A DNA stretch of 64,000 bases from Sipunculus nudus (Eukaryota; Annelida; Sipuncula; Golfingiida; Sipunculidae). Shown in pieces: positions 47,970 to 60,867 of the stretch (position 1 is its first letter; every line of letters begins with the position of its first letter). The DNA lies in assembly GCA_026874595.1 (NCBI GenBank), contig CM049314.1:26419729-26483728 (forward strand). The letters run 5' to 3'. Both the position numbers and the translations under genes were made by a program. The notes beneath the pieces are model-generated. The model did not search any database. It was not told the origin of the DNA and saw only the letters and a list, made by a program, of their open reading frames with translations.

Positions 47970-49380
47970 AAAGAACATTAAGCTCGTAAGTTAAAATACC
48001 TAGTATATAAGTAATACAATTTTGCATAAAAAACAACCATGGTATTTAATGGCGCGCCGGATACCAACGCATATTTTATGAATTTTTATTTTGAAAAATT
48101 GATGTTATAGGACATGTTTAACTTGCTTTCCTCATTATGCGATTATCTTGCTTTGCGTCTAAGAATTTAAAACGTGTTACCTTTTGACGCAACATGTATT
48201 TTCAAAGCCTTTTCAATAAACCTGAAATTCAGATTATTCAGAAATAGTTAAATTAGTGGTGACATTAATTTGTGCATTATTTATTTACTATTATACTTAT
48301 ATTTAAGGAACATTACATAAATCTCTAAATATAAGATCTCAGTGTAAAGAAAATAAATTTATTGTTTCATTACCAAAAATGTATTTTATGCAGGCAAAAA
48401 AAAACAGTGGAATGTAGAACTTTCTTTAGCTAAAGCAGTGTATAACAATAAATGTAGGGACAACTGTAGCAAAATTGTTCTGAGTAAATGTTGTTTGTAT
48501 CAAAATTGGTTCTTATGAAGGCTACCTCCCCAATTATTTCATTTTTCCTAACCTATTTTATGGATATCATTACTCAAGAAAGTCTCTTTATCCATCAAAC
48601 TTGCTGAGCTTTTATCATCTATTTAACTCTTGGTAGAGTCAGAACACCGTTGCAGTATGGTCTTACTGCTGTGTTATATTTAACCTTTTTCTTTGTTACC
48701 ATTTCATACACAATATACTCCACCTTGGAAAAAACAGAAAGTAGTCACACACAAGCCATTTGATATCATAAGAAACGAACCACTTCTGTGTTACAATAAC
48801 TTGTCAATTAGAATTGTTGTCGAAACTTGAATATATTAGTTATTTTAAGTGTGATTAGTGTGATTTTTTTTCCATTGCCGCATCGAGTCGTATAACATTT
48901 ACATGTAGATTGAGATATATACAACTAAAAGATTATCCTGATGATATTTACACCTGCAGAGGCATGATTTACCTCATGAGAAGTTAAATGAGAAAAGGAA
49001 TTTTAAACGTTTTCACCAACATTATACCAGGCACATTTGTTTGTTAAAAATTATACATGACATCTTAAATTAGGCTCATTGGTTTATGAATAATTCCTCC
49101 CATGGATACAACACATCTTTAAATATTAGTTAAGATATAAACTTGATAATATTCCCTTTGTAATCTTTACAAGTGCTTTACTACGTATTTTATAATTGAT
49201 TACCTGTCAGGCTGATGGATTGCCAAGATGTAAAATAACGTGCATCTTTCCTAGTTTCTCCAATACAGTATTCATTGCTTGTCATTTTCTAGCTATCAAT
49301 TGCCAAAATCTACTAAATCAGTTTGTATGACTGTATAAAATTTTCATATAATTCATTATATTCCAGTGACATTTGCCTGA
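47968..49380. other. No gene recognised
   Basis: AT-rich, no repeats or frames of note. Confidence 0.5.
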
Positions 49381-49382
49381 CC

Positions 49383-50375
49383 ACAGAGCAGGCAAGTCAA
49401 ATGTTCAAACTGTCCTACTATATTTTAGAAAAGAAAATGCTTACCTGAAGGCACTATTTTCTATAATTTCATAAAGATTCGCGTATGACATCCTTTTATT
49501 AAATTCACATATGAGCTGTGTGTTTTGGGCTCGATGTTTCAATAATGCTAAAAGTCTCGAGTCACACTCTATAGGCAATGTAACAAAATCATTAATTCAT
49601 GTTATAAATGTTCACAGTCTTTTTACTGTCTGTGTACTAATAACCGTTAATAAGGTTTTAATTTTAAACTTGTTTGAAGACTTTGAATAAAGAATATATG
49701 GGCAAAATAGCATGGGCTTATTCATATATACATTTAATGTTTATGTATTTTGGGATTCAAAGCACTGTTACTAGGCTGCTGACACTCAGTGTTACCTTTT
49801 CATTCACTCTGGGAATCCAATCCCAGCTCTTGTTCAATAAGCCAATGTAGAGTGTAAAACGCCCTAATTAAAAACAAATAGTGTTACGTTTTCAATGCAG
49901 TTAGCTGTGTTTGCATAAGCTCGGGAATAAGTGCAGCCTTCCATGTGTTTTTTTTCATGTCCCGTCACTTTGAAGTAGGCTGAAACCACGCCAGCCAATG
50001 TGAGGTTACAAACAAGAAAATTCTGTTTTACGAAGGCTCCCAACTCTCTTGTTTCTGTTGGAATAGATATACAGAAGCGATAATTGTTGACGTTATATCC
50101 TGTAATGTTAATGAATTATTACTTCTTCAAAATTTAACATGGTATTTATTTTAAAATGTATCTGTCAAAAGGCAGAGTTTTTAATATCAAGCTTATGTAT
50201 TCATTTACAAAATAAAAATATTAAAAATAAAATCTGTTATTCGTAAGGTCAGAACATATGTTAGCAGAAAGCAGGATTATAATTACAAGATGCATGATCA
50301 GAATAAGAGTGTATTTCAAAATCTGCTTATATGTTATCTGTTGGTGCTTGCTTAACAGAAGGCAGTAATATTGAA
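49383..50375 (+). repeat. Long dispersed repeat, copy 1 left part
   Basis: Collinear with 62.06-62.96 kb. Shared landmarks in order: CAAATGTT..CAAACTGTCC, AATAATGCTAAAAGTCTCGA, AATAAGCCAATG, AAGTAGGCTG.AACCACGC, ACAAAATAAAAATATTAAAA and TTAGCAGAAAGCAGGATTAT. Similarity stops near 50375 and resumes at about 52985. Confidence 0.9.
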
Positions 50376-52835
50376 CAGCTTCCAAAATATTTTTTAAAAA
50401 GAAAATAATTTTTTTTTTATTTTTATTGTCGAAATTTTTCTTTGATCTGCAAAATAGCCTGTCCATGTTACGAACTTGAGTAAAATAATGCGATCTTATT
50501 TATCCAGATTAACCAGTAATCAGAAATTTAAAAGTAAACTTCAATTAATCAAAAATTAATAACAAACAGGGGATATTTTTGGGGACGATGATGCCTGTAA
50601 GTGAAATTAAAAAGCACAATAACGTGTGTATGAGCCTTTATGAACTACTTTTCCGCGATAGTTCTGAAAAGAAAAATTAAGGCCTCAGATTAACAATAAT
50701 CTTCATTCCTGTTTTTGTTTGTCACATTTTAAAGCAATACATGGCAATCCGTTTTTATCACTGTGCTCAATGTCGCTTTCCGTTTCTCATGATGTACGCT
50801 ACATAACGACGTACATATAACATTTGACTTGAAAAGAATTATGATTATTATTTTTTAATTAGCGAAACTGGCCCTTGCTTAATATATTATTAATTAATCA
50901 AAAGACCTGCTCCTCGTTGAGGCTTCAATTTGAAGGGTATTACATAACAAAATATATAACAACCGTAATTAAATGACAATGTTTTTTATATTAATATAAT
51001 ATTTAGAAGGCCCTTTAAGATTTAGTTTAAATTTATATAATAATTTATATAATATTTTTAATTTTGTATATAAAAACATATTTAATTAAAATGTGTATAC
51101 ATTTAGTGCTAAAACTTGCCCTTGAAGCGGGCTATTTCTAACCGGGTACTTAAATATGATTTAAACATTTAAGCACTCACACAGAACTGCATCTTGGGAA
51201 ATTGAAATAGTTCTGTAAGAGTGACTGTATTACATATGCTTGAACATGAAAAATTCGTACAATTATAAATATAAATGTTTTATATAGATGTTTCAGATAA
51301 CACATTTCCATGTGTTCCCAGGTAAAATGTAAGCTAATTTCTATTTCTCATATATTTGTATGCAAACAGGAAAAAAGCATGAACGTTCTATATCACTATT
51401 CCTGAATATAATTTTCTTTTGTCTCTTGTTGTCATTGTGAATGTGTTAACAGTCAAGTATAAGTTGGGTTATGCCTATCACCTTCTTTAGATAAAAATTA
51501 TCCACTACAGTCTTTTCTTACAATTGAACAGCAAGCAGTTGATTGGAGGTTGCTGCAGCCCTCCAGACCATGATTTTGATTGCACGCCTAAAGGCCAGGA
51601 CAAGTAACTAGAAGTTAACCATGTACAAATATAGGAACTTTATAGGAAAAAATTGAGTCTTTAAAATCAAAATTTGTTGAAAGATTTTAAATATCACAAT
51701 ATTTTTTTTTTCAAAACTGGTTTTAAATATTACAAATCACTTAAAACTATGTCTTCGCCTTAAATTTAATTTTTCGCAAAATCTAGGTAACATGTTATAT
51801 GAAATGTATTTCTTAATCTGATTGATCATTTGTTTTCTACTTTGTGGAGTGTTAGAGCAGGTTTTACTTGAGCAAGATATTGCAATAAGATATAATTCCT
51901 CAGAGTCCACTCGCAGTTGTTTGTTGATTACATGGATCCATAACTTGTATTAGTTATTCAGATGTATTCCATACGGACAACCATATTAGAACTACAAATC
52001 TGTATAACAAGAGTGCTAGCCTCAGCCATGTGGGTCGTGGGTTGTCTCTTTTGTTGGATACAGACGGCGCTTACCTCAGAACTGCAGTTTGGTACATTCT
52101 GGATTGCACCTAAAGCTGTCACAAAAGACAAGAAGCTCCAACTATTACATTCATGCAAAATTCACCAAAGGTAGTTTGTTGGTAATTAGGCACACTATTT
52201 CGGCTCATTTCTCAACGGGTTGCTCCAGGTATTGAAGATAAATGCTTCATATTTTACGACACCCATTGCAAACCAAAATAATATATCAAGCTTTTGCACA
52301 CGTCTCCTTGGTAGCTACACTCAGAGCCCCATGGCCCCTGCAATTCACTCCAAAACTGAACTTTGATCGAATCTGTAAATTAGAATAGTCTCTTGGAATC
52401 AGAACTCTTGTAACCAAACAGATGCAACCTACCGGAAAAGTATCCTTATACTCACAATATTACTGCGAGAATAAGTGGTATTGGTCTGTTTTTTATCAGT
52501 ACCGACCACAGTTTTAGGTCTCACCTGATCTTTCATTGGCGCCCGACCTTCCACCATAAGGATATTGTCAGGTTTCGTGTCCCAACAGAGAGCCTGTAGC
52601 CTGTCTCTGACATAATGTATTCATGATAAATATTTTCTTACACTCTCAAACCTTTTGCAGCAGAATATATGACTATTAAGTAAATAGATTGCTTGGTAGG
52701 CATGTTATTTGCGGGGCATTCTATGGAGAGTCCTTGGGTACATTTTTTCTGTATTAATTTATTAGCCGTGATGATATAACCCGTAGCGTTTACAGACGCC
52801 AAGGCGGTTTTCACATGGTTTTAACATTAATTGTA

Positions 52836-52884
<49 letters not shown>

Positions 52885-52984
52885 ATTGGATTCAATATAT
52901 TAACCTAAAGAAAATGATCAGGTAAAATTCCAAAATTGTTTGGTCCAGTAAACAGTGCGATAATGCAAGTTCCATAAATGTTCA
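50376..52984. other. 2.6 kb segment present only in copy 1 of the long repeat
   Basis: This block has no counterpart at 62-63 kb. It holds no recognised domain; overlapping 66- and 70-codon frames at 51958-52174 are unremarkable. A TA microsatellite lies at its right end. It is either an insertion in copy 1 or a deletion from copy 2. Confidence 0.65.
52841..52881. repeat. (TA)n microsatellite
   Basis: About 20 TA units. Confidence 0.95.
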
Positions 52985-53855
52985 TACACAGAAAACAATA
53001 TATACATATGTTGTATGATGACCAGAACATTCTGGATAATGAAATATCAGCTCTTGGTTTAGTCCACCCTCACGTTATACATACAAGGGTTGGGACTATT
53101 ACTATTACTATTACTTCATAATTCATCTATTACGTTTACTCTTACTATTACTATTACTATTACAAAATTTTCTCATCTAATACTATTGCTATTACTATTG
53201 CTTGGTTTCTATTACTAATATTATTATAATTACTTTACTTTCAAACAGTGATATTGCTTTATGCTGACCTTGCCCATCACATTGCCCAACACCCATTCCC
53301 TGCAGGTGAAAATGTAACGTGTTCATCTTTTTCAATTACTATTCTTGTAATTTTGTTTCCTTAATAAAAATTACAAATGAAAGAAAATAGAAACAAATCT
53401 TTTACTATAAATAAGGTTTCTCTAGTAATTACTGCGCCTAGTTTGGTACTTAATAAGGTAATTACATGTTTTTTAGCTAGTTCAAAGTATAACATAAACC
53501 CAGTTCCGGTAAGTGCAAATTGACCATAGTTAAAGAGACTAGCTTTTAATTAAACAGTTCACGCACTGTTCAAAAGAAAATTTATTAAACAACTTCGTGT
53601 TAAGAGCAGTTTAAAAACAAGAGTACGGTTTAAATAAATCTGAAACAAAAATATTAAATGAATGTTTGGTGCAATTAAGTGTTAATTAATAAAAATCAGT
53701 TCCTATTCAACACAGCATAAACCAGGAAATATACATTTATATCTGCACATCTTTTAACTATACAAAAAATAAACAATGTGCACATAGTCCTTCTTCCTTG
53801 TAACATTCAAATTCAACCTAATTGTGGTCATCAAAACACAGAAGTCATGTGAATA
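52985..53855 (+). repeat. Long dispersed repeat, copy 1 right part
   Basis: Collinear with about 63.15-64.0 kb: GATGACCAGAACA.TCTGG, GAAATATCAGCTCTT, CATACAAGGGTTG, the TATTAC array, GCTGACCTTGCCCATCACAT, GTATAACATAAACCCAGTTC and TTCAACACAGCATAAACCA. The other copy reaches the window end, so the true right boundary is unknown. Confidence 0.9.
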
Positions 53856-54576
53856 TCGTGTCGACTACCTAGTTATTACTACTCGTCAGAGTAGTCCATT
53901 TTAATTTAATTTTAATTTATCTTCAACAGGTGTTGATATGATATACACTGATATGATATACACATGATATACATTAGAATTTCAAACACACTCAACAAAA
54001 TTTGTTCAAACTATAGAACCTAGACTGCAGTACTGGAAGGTTCCTACAAAGAGGGTTTTATTTACTGTCTGTAGGTGGCACCCCTAATTATCTCATCAAA
54101 GGTTATGCCAATAAGACTGTCTACCTCTGAGGTCCTCATACATCAACAGCACTGTCTACTTCATCTGATTATAGCTTGCATCACGTAACGCGTAAACTGG
54201 CCAAGCATTTATACAATGTTTACTGATCAAGCATAGTTGATGAATCTACAAACAAGCCCTGTTGTTTATCACCTCAAGCCGATCCCTGATGCGTTGTGCC
54301 CGCTGTACCATGACATTCTCTTGCATGAACTGATCACACTATAACTTAACAATTTTCCTCTGTTTTAATATAATCAATAAAACGTTCCATCCCTTGCTTG
54401 TTATATTCTAGGGGTGTAATGTTTAAGTAATATCTTTAATTATATTATTTTTTGTTCTATTACTATTAGCATTACTATTTCTGGTTAAAATTTGTCTAGT
54501 TCTATTACTATTACTTTGAAAACCTGTAATTTTCTATTGCCAAAAACTATTACATATTACTATTACCCCATCCCTG
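53084..54576. mobile_element. Possible hAT-like element with CAGGG-type ends
   Basis: The left end CAAGGGTTGGGAC and the reverse complement of the right end, CAGGGATGGGGT, are similar inverted termini, and CAGGG ends are usual for hAT elements. Both termini are followed or preceded by ATTACTATTAC-like runs. I see no 8-base target duplication and no transposase. The left end is also inside the longer duplicated repeat, so this call is weak. Confidence 0.3.
53094..53236. repeat. Degenerate (TATTAC)n array
   Basis: Clusters of CTATTACTATTAC separated by unique bases. A matching degenerate array is in copy 2 at about 63253-63390, and shorter clusters recur at 54455-54568. Confidence 0.85.
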
Positions 54577-54592
54577 AAACATCCCATCCAGC

Positions 54593-54695
54593 GGTTCCTC
54601 ACGCGGCCAATCCACAGTTCACTGAAGCTCGCGCTTGCCCCTCAAAGCGAAGTCCAGAAAGCACAGAAAGATAGGGCTCATAGCCTCTTATATAA
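54593..54695 (-). other. Segment related to the coding-like sequence at 57.35-57.47 kb
   Basis: Minus-strand GGGGCAAGCGCGAGCTTCAG and GAGGCTATGAGCC correspond to GGGGGCAAGCGCGTGCTACA and GAGGCTGTGAGCC at 57.4 kb. In translation GQARASVNC parallels GQARATVRNC. This copy has a stop soon after. Confidence 0.45.
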
Positions 54696-54915
54696 AGTTA
54701 TTGACTCAATAATGGTCATCCGTATCAAAATTTGATGTCTTTATCTATGTTTTAATTTGTTTAAACTACTTTAATTTGAAATAAGAGTACAGACTGTGTA
54801 AACGTTGAAATTTAAAATGAAGTATATGTAGGGTCATATTTTGGCCCCGTCTCATTGGTTAATGTACAATCTTGTCTCGATGTGGTCCGCAGGCTGGACG
54901 AACACATCTTGCCTA

Positions 54916-54928
54916 CCCCCCCCCCCCT
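54916..54928. repeat. Poly-C tract
   Basis: Run of about 12 C. Confidence 0.95.
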
Positions 54929-55164
54929 CCAATTGGCCTATTTTTTATATATTTTTGCCTATATTTTAATTTTAAGGATGTTAAAATTGAATAAACTAGA
55001 ACTCAGTAGTGGTTCGGGGCTTTTTTTTTGCACCATAACAAGTGAATATTTCGTTATCCATTTTAGGGCAGGGGAAATTAAAATAACTTTAACTCCAGAA
55101 TCGTTTAATCTAGAACAACACAGTACACACCAAATTGCTGCATTAACCAAACCCGTTTAAATGA

Positions 55165-55640
55165 TATACCAAATATGCGAATGAGGTCACTATTCAGGTC
55201 AGTAGGGGTCGAAAAAAAACCTGAGTGTATTCCCCAAGGCCAAATCTAGATATATCTCACTCATTATTTCTCTGTATGGAGGAAAAAGATCAACTGATTA
55301 TTTTTATGGCCTGATTTGGATTAATATCACACACTCGGAATATTTTCAATCCCACATGTCTAGGTATATTTCACGATAAAAACATCTGAAGAAAACACAT
55401 TATGCAATATTGAGGATTTTGTGTGAAACGCCATGTTTAGGGTAGTTGAAATAGAATATCTAGGTATCTATTAAATGTTTGTTTTTCTTGTCATGCCAGA
55501 TCAGCTGATATGTAGGATATTCAAAAAATATGTCAGTATTAAGGTCAGTAAAGGTCAAACTGCCATGGAATATTTTCCTTGACGAAAATCTGGAAAGAAG
55601 TGATGTACCAATACTTAGTATGCCAGCAAAAAAATTAAAA
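55165..55640. repeat. Two diverged direct copies, about 350-base offset
   Basis: AATATGCGAATGAGGTCACT ... CAGGTCAGTAGGGGTC (from 55168) and AATATGTCAGTATTAAGGTC AGTAAAGGTC (from 55526, joined by the same spacing) are alike, and both are followed by a TATTCCC/TATTTTCC context. Moderate support. Confidence 0.4.
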
Positions 55641-56229
55641 ATACCAGGGGGCTCCTGCACTTCCCTTTGACTAAACGAAAGTATTTTTCAGTAGCCTTAA
55701 TGGTCCTTTAACCTATTTTTGTATTTAAAGATAAAACAAAGGAGGATCATAGTATCTAAACTGCAAAATAATTATGTAAAATAATCCATATAAAATAGGT
55801 TACTGCTTATAATAAAGTTGTTTTAGCAATCATGTGTCAGTATCAGGAGGTCTATGACTATTGTTTTACATTTTTTGTTTAATAATTCACTCACAAATTA
55901 TAAAATGAATATATAAACAAAAAATCTTAATTAACCTCTTAATATACAAAATAAACTATTCGGTTTACATGAAAGGTGATTTGAAGAGTTCATCCATGAA
56001 TCAGTTAAAATGTAATTCTGGCACCTGAACAGCAAAAGTTTTACAGAACATGATCCAGAGTAACATTACTCGCACTGAAACAGAGAGTGGTCCGGTATAG
56101 TAGCATCTACATTAATAGTTTTTTTTTTATATGACGACTTAATTATAAGGAAGGGATTTATCTTTACCTCTTGGTATATAATAACTTGGAACAACAGTTA
56201 AATGCTAAATATTCCCTGATTTTGAAAAC

Positions 56230-56840
56230 ATTATATCCGTCATGAAACATGTCATGATATAAAACATCCCCAGTCCCATATTTCTATATAATTTATCTTT
56301 TATGTGGTATTCCCTTGGATTCTCACAAATGCCTGCTCTGAATAATTGTAGGACAAGTAGGACACTTTCAGACACAGGGTCAGTTTTTTCTCGATATTTT
56401 CATCCCCTTGGGCAAGTGGGCAATTGTTGAGCCTTGTCCTGGCCAATATACATAAAACTGTTATTATTGATAAAATGTACTGGTCAGTCAAATTCAATTG
56501 CAAGGCTATAAAGAAAAATTAAACACCATTCAAATGCCAACTAATCCCTTATGTCGATGCCCCTATATCCCTCATAATATACATTATGATGTAAAGTATC
56601 CCCTGCTCCTATTTCTACATGATTTATCCTGTATGTGATATTCCCTTCAGCTGTCTTAACGGCATTGTCTGAAATATCGTAGGCAATGAACGCAATTTTC
56701 AAACCATGGGACAATTTGTTCTCACGATAGTCCAACACTTAAGCAAGTAGGCAAGTGTTATTGTCCAGCCCTGCACGAATCAGTATACGTGTACATTGAA
56801 TTATTATAATTGATAAATTAACGTCTTAGTCAGATTAAGC
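56230..56840. repeat. Tandem duplication, about 331-base period
   Basis: Copy 1 (56230-56505) and copy 2 (56562-56840) share in order CATTATxATG...AAxxATCCCC, TTTCTAxATxATTTATC, GTGxTATTCCCTT, and a GGCAAGTGGGCAA / GGCAAGTGTTATT segment followed by ATTGATAAA. On the minus strand each copy has a 65-67 codon frame, and the two can be aligned, though the similarity is visible first in DNA. Confidence 0.65.
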
Positions 56841-57327
56841 GGACGGAAAATGAATAGATTTAAAAATGAGTGGTCGCTAATAGGGAACAAGGCTACGATG
56901 GCAATATGCAGGTAATTAAAGCAATAATTAATGGTTAATTAGCCAATTAAAATCATTATATTAAATTACTTTCCCCCACTGGTACCTTTTCAACGTTTGA
57001 TATGGTTCGAGTAGAATACAGTGTCACACGAGGGAATGGACGTCCAGGTTCTTTTAAATGGTGAAACAAACCGGCTGAAACTCATAAACACCAAAAAATA
57101 AAAAGGACATGAGTAAACACATAATAAAATATATTAAGATACCATTCCTCTTTTCGACACATATATATCGATCATCAAAATAGTCCGCATAATCAAACAC
57201 CATGCCAAGTCCTGTTTACTCCTTAATGTTTACAGCACACAAAAGTTCACTTCTTTACACTTTTCCGGATCACATGATCGACGCGCCATTGTGACATCGG
57301 AATTTCAGCTCTAAGCTGATTTCGACC

Positions 57328-57628
57328 TTACTGTATATATGCACAGAGATTTGCCGCAGCCTCACGATACCAATCAACGCAATTCCTCACTGTAGCACGC
57401 GCTTGCCCCCTCGAGGTATAGTTCTGAGAGCACCGACATACAGGCTCACAGCCTCTATAGGATCCTCTGTAATCTATATAATTACTGAAGAAATGTCTCT
57501 TACAGCTGATATCACCTGAATTCATCCAAACGATGTCCCGAATATGCCTTGCACGACAATATTTGGTGTCTCTATAGTTTCGCGTGTATCGCCCTGGCCT
57601 GTTTATGTATGCATAATTACGATATCCA
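57328..57628 (-). CDS. Candidate cysteine-containing coding exon, unrecognised
   Basis: A minus-strand frame is open from an AG at 57629 (CTACCTAG, a possible splice acceptor) to a stop at 57328, about 100 codons. The part from the first in-frame ATG (57525) is 65 codons. It is rich in R, Y, N and C (YRGCEPVCRCSQNY, ARATVRNCVDWYREAAAN), with seven to eight cysteines spaced as in small extracellular domains. I know no family that fits. There is no signal peptide in view; an upstream exon would have to supply it. A diverged relative with a stop lies at 54.6 kb, so this could also be a repeat. Low confidence that it is a gene. Confidence 0.25.
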
Positions 57629-57815
57629 CTAGGTAGTCAGTTACAGATATGTCTACATGGCCGTCCTCAGACGCTGACGTTCTATGTTCAGGAACATCGT
57701 CCCTCAGATATTTCAGACAAAAAAATGAACCTGCCTCTGGACCGCACACAACCCTCAAACTTCACCCAAATGGCGCGCAGACCTAGGCGTTTGTTATGAG
57801 TGATTTTTGTTGATG

Positions 57816-57839
57816 CCTTATATACGCCTGATGACGTCA
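57816..57839 (-). promoter_or_regulatory. CRE plus TATA-box-like cluster
   Basis: On the minus strand the palindrome TGACGTCA (57839-57832) is followed 6-7 bases later by GTATATAAGG (57825-57816). Transcription from it would start near 57790 and run into the coding-like segment below. The spacing is that of a compact TATA promoter, but both motifs are short and could be chance. Confidence 0.3.
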
Positions 57840-57840
57840 T

Positions 57841-58802
57841 AAGTCTCGATCGTCTTCTCCCCAATCATCTCAGATAATTATACAGCTTGTCATTTACTGT
57901 ATGAATACTAAATGGACACGCTTCCAGAGAGCAAACGGGTAGATAGGGTCAAATAAGCAGGTGCGTTGTTTTTTATGTAAACAATAAACAATGTTGTTAT
58001 AGGAATTGTCAAGGCATGAAACGGTTCCCACGGGATTGAACTGTACTGAAATTAACTTACCTATCCAAGTTCTCACGCCAACACCTAAATATTATTCTCC
58101 ATTTTAATGTACAATAAACAATAAAATAATATTCGGTTTATTGTTCTTTCTTAAATATGCAATAATTGAGTCACTGCTGTCTGGTGACATACAATTGGTT
58201 TCTTTTCTGTTGCAAATTGCAAACCTTTTTTTACTATTTAAACGATTGCAAACACTTTGGGGACTGAGCATAAGTAATCGTAAGTTACGGATGACATATT
58301 AGTGAAATTCTTTCCTTGGTCAAATGCAGAGACATTAACATGACATGCCCATATTTCATATGTTTACATTGAAATAAAAAAGATTTACAATACATTATAT
58401 ACCCGTATGTAACCAATAAATGTGAAAATAATCATGTAACTTAACAGAAAAACTAACAGCCGAGTACATGTGTAGCAGAAAACTCGGATGATTAATAATG
58501 AGTCATATGTAACATTATTTAGTCGAACCTAAAAGCACTCCCTTGGCCATTAACATAAATAAATTAACAAAAGAAACATTTGCCATGTGGAGTGGCTAAT
58601 TGATCAGGTAGCATTGTTATGCTGTTTGGGTAATAACTGGGCGGTAGTAACGCAGCCATTGACTCGTTGCAAATAGTACTATAGTGTTTTGCGGTCGCAT
58701 TTGCTGGGCTTTATAAGCAGTGAGATAACTATGTGCCCATAATATTCAAGCATGGTCGGACTTACGACTCATTTTCAATTTGAAGCGACGAAAAATATAA
58801 AT

Positions 58803-58852
<50 letters not shown>

Positions 58853-60446
58853 TCATGTATATAGATATATTAATCAATATAACATAAATATAATGACATA
58901 ACATATATCTCAACTTCAAATTTCAAATTTAATTGATCTTGGAATTCGAAGTTATACTAACATTCCTATTTTAAGTTAAAATTAATTTAAATAATTAGGG
59001 CTGCAGAGAGACCTCGAATTATTGAATAAAATCCAATAATCAAATAAGAAAACAAATTTGGCAGTATTCGAACATGCTTTTTATGATTTAATGTGTATTT
59101 GGATTATCGAATGCACGGAGTATAAAAACTGACTTCTGTTGATGCAAATAATACATTTGCAATCTGAATGACAAGTCTGGGAAGAATGGCAGCTCTGGCA
59201 AGTGTTGTTAAATATACCATCGGCATTATATTCTATGTTACATAAATGTCAATGATCATGTGCTTTGCCATATCGGAAATGTCCCTAAAAACACTGAAAT
59301 ATTGATATCACTCAGTTCCTGTTCTACATCTCTCTGCCCTATTTTATCTTTTTTATCTTTTATGGAGCTCACCCTTAAGAATGGTACATTTTCTTTTTAG
59401 GGTTTATTTGATTTGATGTATGTGTGTGAAAGATTCCGCGTCTTGATAAATAAACACTTTCCGTCATACTTGCAGCCAGATACCTGGTCCCCTTTTGCCT
59501 CTGGGCGACCATAAGTGCAGTAAGCGCCAGTGGTGGCAAGTATAAGAGATGTATTTCATGAACATTCGAATCACATAAGGATATACAAAGGATGAAGGGT
59601 GTATGGTATGTGCATTCTTTTGCTAAAATAAATACCGAAGTGGAATACAGTAACACCATAGTTAAGAAAGTGGAAAGGTAGTAGCAAAAGTAAGAATATG
59701 AATGAGGTTAAAGTTGAGAAAGGCGATATAATATGAAATATTATATACCTAGCTCTGTTTAAAATGTTTTCATACATTTTTATGAAAATGATGATTCATG
59801 GAAGGTGAGCCAAGATTTGTCTTCATTACTTTGTTGTATTCCAGCGATTCATATTAAGGAATATTTTATTTTATGAATAATGGAAATCATAACTTGCCTT
59901 AAAATGCTCCACCTCAAAAGGGGTCATAAAGGGATAAAAATACTTTAAACCTTAAAACCTCTTCCTGTACTCATTTTCCTTGGACTGAAATAGAAAACTT
60001 ACAAGACAGAACATGTATGTAAAAGTTTGCATTAAAGTACCTTTGCGACCAAACTAGCAAGATATGGCTACAATTATCATATCACGTCACCCAGGTGATA
60101 CAGGTAGCATACGTAGCATTACGTGAAATACACTGGGACCCGTTGAATACAAAATTCATGACTTTTACCCTTTTATTGTAAAATGATAGTATTCAGACAT
60201 ATGTAAGCTAACGTATAATGTCCCACAGACCAACTGAAAATTATGACAGTTCTTGTTAGATAAAAAAATTGGAACCCAAATTTAATTTTGTATCAGAAAG
60301 ACATAAATTTAATTTTGGTCTCCTTACCTAGATCAGCGGATTTTCCATAGATAAAGGACGATAAATTATTTCAGGAAAATACATGGTCCGGAAACACAAA
60401 ATAAAGTATGTCAAGACAATTAGATAAAACGGACCCAAACTAAATA
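57841..60446. other. No gene recognised
   Basis: AT-rich. A TA microsatellite at 58811-58849 is the only clear repeat. Confidence 0.5.
58811..58849. repeat. (TA)n microsatellite
   Basis: About 19 TA units after an ACACAC start. Confidence 0.95.
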
Positions 60447-60469
60447 AGCTGGAGAAACAAGTATGAAGA

Positions 60470-60502
<33 letters not shown>

Positions 60503-60571
60503 TATGTGTGTGTGTGTGTGTGTATATATATAAAATATATATATATATTCTTCATACTTGTTTCTCCAGCT
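60447..60571. repeat. Perfect inverted repeat enclosing TA/TG microsatellites
   Basis: The left arm begins AGCTGGAGAAACAAGTATGA at 60447 and runs into AGAATATATAT. The right arm (60571 back to about 60538) is its exact reverse complement. Arms of at least 24 non-microsatellite bases are identical. The loop is (TA)n-(TG)n-(TA)n. It would form a long hairpin or cruciform. Confidence 0.9.
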
Positions 60572-60815
60572 AATTAACCAGAATAATCATATCAACTGAT
60601 AAAGTTATCTAGAATAACAGGTATATGATTAAAGCTTTAGGTCATAAGGTAATAAAAATATAAAAGAACATATGTATCATGTCAACAGAGATACAATAGA
60701 GAAGATGGTTTAATGTTATGATGTTATTGATGGTGCAAGTATATAACTAAATTTCATATGCGAGTTATTTGTTTTACCAAATTAAAGGATGGAGGTATTT
60801 GACAAATAATAATTT

Positions 60816-60824
60816 AATATATAT

Positions 60825-60867
<43 letters not shown>

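Noticed and set aside
49798-49860. GGGATTGGATTCCC, resembling a tRNA T arm
   Set aside because: No A box or cloverleaf, and the counterpart in copy 2 does not keep the fold.
54246-54345. Minus-strand coding-like phrase (MVQRAQRIRDRLEVINN)
   Set aside because: Short and flanked by stops. It cannot be aligned collinearly with the 57.4 kb frame. Kept only as a curiosity.
54855-55160. 101-codon plus-strand frame and its 63-codon antisense partner
   Set aside because: Neither has a motif. The poly-C tract and AT-rich context suggest chance.
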